Position numbers and translations under genes: made by a program
Virus record (IMG/VR): IMGVR_UViG_3300037507_003888
Span: 1-29,747 of that record
Length of the DNA: 29,747 bases
Direction: 5' to 3' (one strand)
Source of the DNA: a virus
Shown: one piece after another, positions 20,336 through 26,480 of the stretch
How the letters are laid out: each line of letters begins with the position of its first letter
How positions within the stretch are numbered: the first letter of the stretch is position 1
The notes under the pieces: generated by a model
Told to the model about the DNA's origin: nothing
Databases searched by the model: none
The model's input: only the letters and a program-made list of their open reading frames with translations

Positions 20336-22492
20336 CTAAGCAAACGAAAGCGTGCATCTGCAATTTATAACCGAAGTGCCGTCGTTGACAAAATCTCCTG
20401 GGAACTTAACCGACTTGCCTTCGACATAAAAGAAATCATCAATTCCAATAGTCGTGTTACCCACATGCGTGTGTTCTGCGCGACCCTTTTCGTCATCTGT
20501 GTTAATCCAGGTTTTTTTGGTGTAGCCAAGTTGCTTTGCAGCCCACAAGAGTCCAGCGTTAAATGCTCCGGAAACCTCTGTTCTGACTATTGTCTTGATT
20601 CTGTTGGAGAATGACTGTGCCATCCACTGACCAAGTTCCGTAACGAAAGCAGAATGCGGACGACCGACAAATGAATCAATCATCTTTTGCATATTCATCC
20701 GAGTGGTTGTGTTAACCAAAAGAAGATTTGAAATCCTGTCTTCGATTAGTTCTTGGATTTGCTTGCCTTGCATATCAAGACGGTCAAAGCCCCCTCCCGC
20801 AACATCAATTGCTCCGTCAAGGAATACAGCGGAAATCCATGTCTTTCCGTCTGTTTCCAACTGATTGCTCCAAACTTCTGAGTCGAAAAAGTCATCAACT
20901 GATATCTTTTCACCAGCGTCCCAGCGCTCTTTAATCTTTTTAGAAGAGGCTTTTTCCATCACTACTCGTTGCTGGCGCTTGAAGAATGACGCAACTTGAA
21001 GGGTGACGCTTGCTTCAAGTCTGTCCAACTGACGAGTTCTCCTTTGGGCAACCGAAGAATCCTTAACGCTCTCCCCCATGGGGTGAGAAAGTGGCGCCAG
21101 CGCTGGCTCGAAGATTGCCCGCGGTGAAGGATTTTCGCTATTTGGAGTGGTGATGTTTGGGGAAGAAGGGGCACCGCCGCTTGGTTTTGGCTCAGTCCCG
21201 TCCTCGCGCGGTCTACCCGGGCGCTGCTCAGGATTGATTCTGTCCATTGGACCAAGACCTCCACCGTCTTTGCCAAATGCAACCGGCATGAGGTTTGTTG
21301 GCACGAGTAGTTCGTCCATTCCGACGCCTTCACGTCCAGTCAGTTCGCGATATTCATCAATGCTGATTGCACCCTGTTTTAGTTCCTCAAGGTGAAATCC
21401 AGCCCTTTCCCTATCGTCTCGTGACAAAACCGCAACGGCGGACAGGTCATACGAGAAGTATGTCGACAAGTCCTCGTCAAGCATGTCAAAAGCCCTCTCC
21501 AAAAGCGTCAGGTGAGGAACCATTGTTTCGCGCCAGAAAACCTCTAGTTCTACATCGGCATTTGCGAATGTTCTTCCCGCTGCATTTCCGATAACTGACT
21601 CTGGAACACCAAAAGAGAGAAGTATTTCTTCTTTATTTTGATTGCGCGCCTCTGTGTATTGAGCATCGCGATGGTTTGTGGATGTGTCAATGAAACTTGC
21701 GTCTTCTGCCGAAAGTACCGTGATTCTTCCGGCACCACCAATGTTTGAGCCAGTAGTTCCTCGAAAGCGGCGGGCGATTTCTTCGCTTTGCTCTTCTTCC
21801 ATGTCACCCTTAATCACAAGCATCCCACCAGGTCGTCCGTCATTGATGACGAAGTTTCTGTTGTAGACACGGGAGTAGTAGTCAAACTCAATGGCGAGAC
21901 CGGCAGATTCAAGTGGGGTCTGACCTTTGTAGGGGTCGATTGGATGCGGAACACGAATCCACATCATGTTCAATGGGTCAATAATTTTTTTAGGAGTGTT
22001 GGGGTATTCAACAGAAAAGCCTGCTACGAAGTTTACTGGGTCTGGAATTGGAAAAACATGTTGAGGCTGATGCAAAAATAAAGAAGTTACGTCACCCAAG
22101 CGATTCCTTGTTATTTCTACAAATGCACCTTTTCTAGAAAGCAGCACCTGTGAGGAAAGCATAAACCTAAACGTAAACGAGTCAGTACTTGAATTTGGAC
22201 GTCGGTTAAGCAAATCAAGAATCGGGGCATCCCATGTCAATTCGCCAATTCGCCAGTCCCCTTTGCGCAGCGCAATTGGCAAAGATGCTGCGTTTGCTGC
22301 AATTGCATAAACTGCTTTGTATACCCAGACAACCCTGTTGAGAGCCTGATTGATTCCTCGCTCAACATCCCATCCGTCTTTGTAGGCTTCTCCAGGACGG
22401 CTGTAGGCGGCCGACGTGGTGAATCGTTTTTTCTCGTTTAGCCCTAAAAAGCCCTCTGCCGAAACTCTGGAAAATGATTTAAGAAACGCCAC
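20336..22492 (-). CDS. Portal protein fused to a MuF-like minor head domain
   Basis: The 718-aa protein starts with GTG after a GGTGA. Residues 1 to about 410 are a phage portal: ALNRVVWVYKAVYAIAANAA (51-70), SFTFRFMLSSQVLLSRKGAF, a FDYYSRVYNRNFVINDGRPGG crown region in part, and NKEEILLSFGVPESVIGNAA. A Pro/Gly/Ser-rich linker (about 415-470) leads to a helical region and a C-terminal MuF-like end: KTIVRTEVSGAFNAGLLWAA, HTHVGN, FPGDF and a final INCRCTLSFA. Portal and MuF are usually two adjacent genes; here they are joined. The portal forms the dodecameric ring for DNA entry and MuF proteins are packed inside the head. Confidence 0.85.
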   Translation of the reverse strand: MAFLKSFSRVSAEGFLGLNEKKRFTTSAAYSRPGEAYKDGWDVERGINQALNRVVWVYKAVYAIAANAASLPIALRKGDWRIGELTWDAPILDLLNRRPNSSTDSFTFRFMLSSQVLLSRKGAFVEITRNRLGDVTSLFLHQPQHVFPIPDPVNFVAGFSVEYPNTPKKIIDPLNMMWIRVPHPIDPYKGQTPLESAGLAIEFDYYSRVYNRNFVINDGRPGGMLVIKGDMEEEQSEEIARRFRGTTGSNIGGAGRITVLSAEDASFIDTSTNHRDAQYTEARNQNKEEILLSFGVPESVIGNAAGRTFANADVELEVFWRETMVPHLTLLERAFDMLDEDLSTYFSYDLSAVAVLSRDDRERAGFHLEELKQGAISIDEYRELTGREGVGMDELLVPTNLMPVAFGKDGGGLGPMDRINPEQRPGRPREDGTEPKPSGGAPSSPNITTPNSENPSPRAIFEPALAPLSHPMGESVKDSSVAQRRTRQLDRLEASVTLQVASFFKRQQRVVMEKASSKKIKERWDAGEKISVDDFFDSEVWSNQLETDGKTWISAVFLDGAIDVAGGGFDRLDMQGKQIQELIEDRISNLLLVNTTTRMNMQKMIDSFVGRPHSAFVTELGQWMAQSFSNRIKTIVRTEVSGAFNAGLLWAAKQLGYTKKTWINTDDEKGRAEHTHVGNTTIGIDDFFYVEGKSVKFPGDFVNDGTSVINCRCTLSFA

Positions 22493-22494
22493 TT

Positions 22495-22725
22495 TTATTC
22501 ACCGTCGCTTTCGAATCCTAAACCCACTGCGATTACCGCAAGACATATTCCAAGTGCGAGGAAACCAAGCGTCTCGCTAATCAAAAATCCACTAGTAGAT
22601 AAACAAACCGTGCTGGCCACCAATGCTGATGCCGATAGTCGCTCTCGTGTAAGGAACAGAAATTGTTTTGTAACAAAAAAAACTGTCACCGCAAGCAAAC
22701 CAGCAAGAATCGCTCCCACAATCAT
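22495..22725 (-). CDS. Small membrane protein upstream of the portal
   Basis: The 76-aa product has about three hydrophobic segments (2-20, 30-50, 53-71) with basic residues between the first two (KQFLFLTRERL) and an acidic C-terminus (ESDGE). This is compatible with an inner-membrane protein. AAAGGA lies 7 nt before the ATG, and its stop is followed within 2 nt by the portal start. A holin-like role is possible but not supported by any motif, and the position beside head genes is not typical for a holin. Confidence 0.6.
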   Translation of the reverse strand: MIVGAILAGLLAVTVFFVTKQFLFLTRERLSASALVASTVCLSTSGFLISETLGFLALGICLAVIAVGLGFESDGE

Positions 22726-22766
22726 GTATTTTCCTTTACCACGCCGAAGATGAAAGATAGGCCATA

Positions 22767-22830
22767 TTTATAAAACTACACCAATGGTAGTGCTGGCACC
22801 GTAAAAGGTGTTCGCACCACCATTGGTGTA
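22767..22830 (-). terminator. Long hairpin terminator after SSB
   Basis: TACACCAATGGT (22777-22788) and ACCATTGGTGTA (22819-22830) pair perfectly over 12 bp. Inside them, GTGC/GCAC and CACC/GGTG extend the stem to a GTAAAA loop. On the minus strand it begins 11 nt after the SSB stop and is followed by GTTTTATAAAT. It separates the replication operon from the head operon. The remaining 40 bp before the next gene contain AT-rich stretches that may hold a promoter, but none is convincing. Confidence 0.75.
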
Positions 22831-22840
22831 CAAGTAGCGA

Positions 22841-23260
22841 CTAGAAAGGTTGCTCTTCCTTGTCCCAGTCGGCCGACTTCTTTGTGGCCTGCTGCTGTTG
22901 CTGCTGACCAGTCTTGGTGATTGTGGGTACCTGTGCTTTGCGCAGGGAAACGCCAATATCATCGGCAACCAAGACAACCTTGGACTGCTTTTGACCTTCT
23001 TTGTTTTCCCATGATTGCTGCTCTAGGCGTCCAGAAACAATCACTCGCGAGCCCTTTGCAAGGCTTGCAGCGACATTGTCTGCTAGTTCGCCCCAAGCGT
23101 TGACGTCAAAGAAGGAAACTTCCTCGTCCCATTCGTCTTGCTTGTTTTTCCAGCGACGGTTGACCGCTACGCCAACCTTTAGGACACTGCTCCCAGTTTT
23201 TGTGGTCTTGATTTCGGGCTCTGCAGTGAGATTCCCGATGACCGTTACTTGTGCTGTCAT
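22841..23260 (-). CDS. ssb: Single-stranded DNA-binding protein
   Basis: From the ATG at 23260 (AGGAG 6 nt upstream) the product is 139 aa. An upstream reading to 23371 is an unlikely extension into the preceding gene. It is a typical OB-fold SSB: QVTVIGNLTAEPEIKTTKTG (3-22 in part), VGVAVNRRWKNK, FFDVNAWGELADNVAASLAKG, VIVSGRLEQQSWENKEGQ. A Gln-rich linker (QQQQQQ) and an acidic tip ending in DWDKEEQPF follow; the tip is the conserved partner-binding tail. It coats single-stranded DNA during phage replication and recombination. It is the last gene of the replication operon. Confidence 0.95.
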   Translation of the reverse strand: MTAQVTVIGNLTAEPEIKTTKTGSSVLKVGVAVNRRWKNKQDEWDEEVSFFDVNAWGELADNVAASLAKGSRVIVSGRLEQQSWENKEGQKQSKVVLVADDIGVSLRKAQVPTITKTGQQQQQQATKKSADWDKEEQPF

Positions 23261-23283
23261 ATTTTCTCCTATGTACCTGATGT

Positions 23284-23886
23284 TTACTTGACTTCGGATT
23301 CCAGTTCCAACATGAACCAACCTCTTATCCACAAAAGCGCGATAACTGAATACCCGCAGATGTCTAGCCATGTGTCGGCGATTGGTTCAAATAGAACCGG
23401 ACCATCGTGTTTTTGCAAGTTCTTGAGGCGCTCCAATTTGTCATTTAGACGAATGGCAACACCAGGAATTGCAAATCTTGCAATGTTTCCGTGTCCGTAC
23501 ATGCGCTGTTTACCAATTATGGTATCCAGCACCTGTATTCCCGCCTCTTCGACGGAAATCTTTAACTCTGTCGCGTAGCCATTTAGGCCATAAGCGCAGA
23601 TAATCGCAAATTGTTTTTCAAGCGTTACATCATCCGCTGGCATTTCTGAATGAAAAACTCCGTCAACGATTTCGTTAAAATGATTTTGGATGTGCTCTTG
23701 CAGCAAGCCATCTCCGTCACAGTTTGCAAAACTTGGATGCTTTGCCATTTGGACAACATTGACCATCATTAAAGACGCTGCGGTATCCCAGTTGGTTGGC
23801 TCTGTGCCTTTTTCGTCTGTTCGGATTACTTCCATTTTTAATTCCCTTTCGTGTTTTCGAATATCATATGTGTCTCTGTTTGTCAT
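23284..23886 (-). CDS. Nmad1/DUF1599-like nucleotide-modification-associated protein
   Basis: The 200-aa protein has a C-terminal half typical of the DUF1599 family (nucleotide modification associated domain 1): IIGKQRMYGHGNI (122-134), GVAIRLNDKLERLKNL (141-156) and EPIADTWLDICGYSVIALLW (167-186). These helical proteins are found next to genes for modified nucleotides in phages. Their reaction is not settled, but the fold resembles all-alpha pyrophosphohydrolases. The N-terminal half is less conserved and contains NCDGDGLLQEHIQNHFNEIV. Its start overlaps the nuclease gene by one base (TAATG). Together with MazG and the reductase it suggests control of the nucleotide pool. Confidence 0.65.
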   Translation of the reverse strand: MTNRDTYDIRKHERELKMEVIRTDEKGTEPTNWDTAASLMMVNVVQMAKHPSFANCDGDGLLQEHIQNHFNEIVDGVFHSEMPADDVTLEKQFAIICAYGLNGYATELKISVEEAGIQVLDTIIGKQRMYGHGNIARFAIPGVAIRLNDKLERLKNLQKHDGPVLFEPIADTWLDICGYSVIALLWIRGWFMLELESEVK

Positions 23887-24659
23887 TATTTTCTCTCTTT
23901 GTAACTGATTGGCGACAACATTGCTGTTTTAGATTGCCTTGAGTCCCACTCAAATATTCTTCGCAATGACAAAAATGTTTCAAAAATGTCATCGTCTATT
24001 CTAAGGGGAAAAAATCCCCATTGGTCTGGCCGCAGCCATAATGCTGCCGCATTGTCCACCTTTGGCATGGGAATCTCAATATCGTCATCAAACATGACAT
24101 CCGCCCGTGAGTAGGCAGCAAGTTGAAGCGCTACCTTGGCGCTGATTCCAGACCTCGTTGTCTTGAAGTCCACAAGCGTAATCTTGTCGCGAATCTTGGC
24201 TATCGCGTCAAACGAACCCGCGTACATGTGTGTTACGGAAAATACTGACTTTTCTACATGCAGCCACTCGGGTTCAAACTCAACACAAAAAAGGTCAAAG
24301 TTCTTAATAAAGGGTTGCAAATCATCATCGTATGAAGCGAGAGGATTGCTGATTCTCTCCTCAATCGCCTTGTGCACCCTGTCTCCGATATCCGCAGCAG
24401 TCTTTAGTTCTCGCTCTGGCGCAGCCTTGAGCCACATGCGTGCCTTGTCCTGCTGCTTGGCGCCGATTAGTTCGTTGACGTATTCAATATTGTCAACTGC
24501 TGCATTGGCAGTTACCTTGCTGTTCCATGCGCGCAGAAATGGCGCTGGGAGCATGTCGATGATTGAAGTAACAGAAGGCGCTTTGAGTGTTGGGATATTC
24601 GGATGCTTGTAATACCGGTATCCGTTAATTTGCAAAGTTTGTATTTTTGGATTTGTCAT
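23886..24659 (-). CDS. PD-(D/E)XK exonuclease (RecB/Cas4-like)
   Basis: The 257-aa product has the ordered motifs of the RecB-type nuclease family. His96 lies in IGDRVHKAIEE, Glu136 in HVEKSVF, Asp151 in GSFDAIAKI, the catalytic D-x-K at Asp164/Lys166 in LVDFKTTRS, and Gln179 with Tyr183 in ALQLAAYSRA. It would digest DNA ends, for recombination or host DNA breakdown. There is no cluster of four cysteines for an iron-sulfur centre as in Cas4. It sits between a small unknown gene (ATGA overlap) and the Nmad1-like gene, in the same operon as SSB, which fits a recombination role. Confidence 0.85.
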   Translation of the reverse strand: MTNPKIQTLQINGYRYYKHPNIPTLKAPSVTSIIDMLPAPFLRAWNSKVTANAAVDNIEYVNELIGAKQQDKARMWLKAAPERELKTAADIGDRVHKAIEERISNPLASYDDDLQPFIKNFDLFCVEFEPEWLHVEKSVFSVTHMYAGSFDAIAKIRDKITLVDFKTTRSGISAKVALQLAAYSRADVMFDDDIEIPMPKVDNAAALWLRPDQWGFFPLRIDDDIFETFLSLRRIFEWDSRQSKTAMLSPISYKERK

Positions 24660-24922
24660 TGTTTAATTAGTCCCTGTTCCTTGAGCCACTCTCTATAAGT
24701 GTCCCAATTGTCCGTGTACCTGTATGTTGCGTCCATCACTATATCAGGGTCCTGCCGTTCATACAACTCTTTCCCCATGTTTAAGACTATGTATTTTGGT
24801 GTTGGAAATACAACGCCAAACTTTTTCTTATCGTAACTTCCACCGATAATGTCTATTTCCGTTCTTGATTCTGCTCTGCTTTTAGAAGTTGATTTTTGTC
24901 TATTTTTATTGGTTTTTGCCAC
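24656..24922 (-). CDS. Unknown small basic protein
   Basis: The 88-aa product begins with GTG and a Lys/Ser/Arg-rich stretch (KTNKNRQKSTSKSRAESRTE), followed by a compact domain (FGVVFPTPKYIVLNM; YTDNWDTYREWLKEQGLI). The basic N-terminus could contact nucleic acid. The gene overlaps both neighbours (1 bp upstream, 4 bp downstream), so it belongs to the replication operon. I do not recognise it. Confidence 0.6.
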   Translation of the reverse strand: MAKTNKNRQKSTSKSRAESRTEIDIIGGSYDKKKFGVVFPTPKYIVLNMGKELYERQDPDIVMDATYRYTDNWDTYREWLKEQGLIKQ

Positions 24923-25260
24923 TACTGATTTGCCACCCTTAGCATATCCTCAAATCTCAAGCGTATTTCCTTAACGCAGTCTTTGAAATCATCCGAAAAG
25001 TTTTTGTCCATAACGATGGACTCGGTGTCTTCGTCAATGACCAGCATTTCTCCAAGGACTTCTAGTTTCGCAATGCTGCCTTTGATTATTTTCATATTCG
25101 AAGAAAGGTGCTTTGCAACGGCGGCAACAGCCTCTCTCTTGACGTTCGCAGTTGGTATTGCAATCGAAACTGATTCGTCTTTTCCGCCAAGCATGTGCCC
25201 ATGGATTGTGAATGGTTCACTTGGATTACCCATTTTGCCAAAACCAGAAATTTTAGACAT
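24922..25260 (-). CDS. Unknown 112-aa protein of the replication operon
   Basis: GGAGA lies 7 nt before the ATG. The protein has a beta-rich N-terminal half (EPFTIHGHMLGGKDESVSIA), a helix (REAVAAVAKHLSS), a strand pair (IAKLEVLGEMLVIDEDTESI) and a C-terminal helix (FKDCVKEIRLRFEDMLRVA). No catalytic motif or known family is visible. It precedes the small basic protein and the RecB-like nuclease. Confidence 0.6.
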   Translation of the reverse strand: MSKISGFGKMGNPSEPFTIHGHMLGGKDESVSIAIPTANVKREAVAAVAKHLSSNMKIIKGSIAKLEVLGEMLVIDEDTESIVMDKNFSDDFKDCVKEIRLRFEDMLRVANQ

Positions 25261-25271
25261 CGCTTCTCCAT

Positions 25272-25745
25272 TCAGTCGTATTGTTGATTATACAGCATAT
25301 CCATAACATTCTGGGGTTCCAATAAAAAACCCTTTGATGGATTATCACTTTTTTCTGCGAATACACGCTTTGTCGAACTATTGAAAGTTTCTTTATTCAT
25401 CCTTAGATAATTCTTTAATCTCTCTACCGAAACCACAATCATTGAGGAATTCAATGAATACACATATATCCACCAGGTTGCTGTGGTTACGTTTATGCCG
25501 CTAAGGTCCCATACCGGATGACCGAAGACATCGGTTTTGCGGCGGGGATTTTGATTGGTTTCGACAACCATCCTGCCGTTTCTGTATCTGTCTGTTTTGA
25601 CTTCTGCGGAACCTTGTATAACTGAATTATAAAAAGTTTTTACAAAAGACTCTCCCGAATGCCCAAACGCTAAGTCGTTCGCAAAATCAAACGATTTTTC
25701 TGGGATGTCAAAGTGTTTGTTGTAGGTCATTGTTCGCATTTTCAT
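25272..25745 (-). CDS. Probable PD-(D/E)XK-type nuclease
   Basis: From the ATG at 25745 the product is 157 aa; ATGs at 25739 and 25730 and a TTG at 25781 (AAGG upstream) are alternatives. A helix carrying Glu (GHSGESFVKTFY) is followed by a strand with AEVKTDRYRNG, where E-V-K fits the D/E-x-K core, then VVETNQNP and a turn into SGINVTTATWWIYVYS. The same order (E, EVKTD, VE, SGI..T.ADWW) occurs in small phage and restriction-type nucleases. Which DNA it cuts is unknown. It overlaps the preceding gene by 38 bp with this start. Confidence 0.55.
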   Translation of the reverse strand: MKMRTMTYNKHFDIPEKSFDFANDLAFGHSGESFVKTFYNSVIQGSAEVKTDRYRNGRMVVETNQNPRRKTDVFGHPVWDLSGINVTTATWWIYVYSLNSSMIVVSVERLKNYLRMNKETFNSSTKRVFAEKSDNPSKGFLLEPQNVMDMLYNQQYD

Positions 25746-26010
25746 ATTGGTTTTGTGCAGAAAGGAATCGTTCAAGGTCAATGTTAAACCTTGGCTTAGA
25801 TTCCCCTTGAGTTACATTGATTGACTGAGCAAAATCTTCTGCAATCGATTTCCACATTTCTTCTCGTTGAATCAAGAACGATATTGTCTCGTGAGTAATT
25901 GCAAGAAGTCCTTCTTGAATTGTTATCTCTACCTCACCGGTATGTTTTGCTTCCTCGATTAGTTCTAAGAGCGCTTCAAGCGTGTTGATGGTTTGTTGTG
26001 GGCTGTTCAT
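25708..26010 (-). CDS. Unknown helical protein
   Basis: The 100-aa product is mostly helical and acidic (INTLEALLELIEEAKHTGE; EEMWKSIAEDFAQS), with one short beta pair (VEITIQEGLLAIT). It lies 15 nt after the MazG-like gene and overlaps the next gene. No Shine-Dalgarno and no recognised family. Confidence 0.55.
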   Translation of the reverse strand: MNSPQQTINTLEALLELIEEAKHTGEVEITIQEGLLAITHETISFLIQREEMWKSIAEDFAQSINVTQGESKPRFNIDLERFLSAQNQYENANNDLQQTL

Positions 26011-26025
26011 CTTGTTGTGTTAAGT

Positions 26026-26385
26026 CTAGCGACTATCTCCGCTTCCACCAATTTTGCCTCTTGATGCTCGCGATTCAAGTTTTGCAAGATTCTGAACTGC
26101 CACTGAAGATAGATTTGTTTTAAGTGCAGTAGCCAATTCTGAGCAATACCACATAACGTCACCAATTTCATCGATTAGTCCTTGAGATAGTTCTTCTGTA
26201 ATCTCACCGTTATTGTCTCTGATTATTTTTTTGTATTTTCCTGCAACCTCGCCGGCCTCGGATGCCAGGCCAAGAATTAAATATTCAATCGCTCGCTGCT
26301 GTGGATATTTTGCGGTCTTGCCTGTCCTGAATTGATAGTGCGAAAAATCCATAAATGCAACCTCGTAAAACTTGTTTGTGTCCAT
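26026..26385 (-). CDS. MazG-like nucleotide pyrophosphohydrolase
   Basis: The 119-aa protein has the metal-binding ExxE...ExxD series of all-alpha NTP pyrophosphatases: Glu43 and Glu46 in LASEAGEVAGKYKK, Glu73 and Asp76 in LIDEIGDVMWYCSEL. It should hydrolyse nucleoside triphosphates, perhaps modified or unwanted dNTPs, or the alarmone (p)ppGpp as proposed for phage MazG. It is the first gene of the replication operon, divergent from the reductase across 95 bp. There is no ribosome binding site; TATGCT 6 nt before ATG suggests a leaderless start. Confidence 0.85.
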   Translation of the reverse strand: MDTNKFYEVAFMDFSHYQFRTGKTAKYPQQRAIEYLILGLASEAGEVAGKYKKIIRDNNGEITEELSQGLIDEIGDVMWYCSELATALKTNLSSVAVQNLAKLESRASRGKIGGSGDSR

Positions 26386-26391
26386 ACAGAA

Positions 26392-26397
26392 AGCATA
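26392..26397 (-). promoter_or_regulatory. -10 element of the MazG/SSB operon (leaderless)
   Basis: TATGCT on the minus strand ends 6 nt before the ATG at 26385. It matches TANNNT but lacks the TG extension. It is the only promoter-like signal before the operon. The reductase promoter must lie in the same 95-bp gap; TAACCT at 26442-26447 is a weak candidate. Confidence 0.45.
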
Positions 26398-26480
26398 GCC
26401 GGATACACGCTGCTTAGACGTTTTTTCGTCGTATCGTGCACTAACCTACTCGGTTCACACAACATACGGAAGGTTACTTT

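Noticed and set aside
23261-23371. N-terminal extension of SSB (37 residues)
   Set aside because: The extension overlaps the end of the Nmad1-like gene, while the ATG at 23260 has AGGAG at ideal spacing and begins the normal SSB sequence.
23383-23400. ggttcaaatagaacc, reminiscent of a tRNA T-arm
   Set aside because: It lies within a conserved coding motif of the Nmad1-like gene, and no acceptor, D or anticodon arms are nearby.
23886-24659. Cas4 proper
   Set aside because: The nuclease motifs fit, but the cysteines of the Cas4 iron-sulfur cluster are missing and no other cas gene is present.
26458-26470. 13-bp match acaacatacggaa shared with the right edge (29734-29746, minus strand)
   Set aside because: Matches of this length are expected by chance in a window of this size; nothing else around them is shared.
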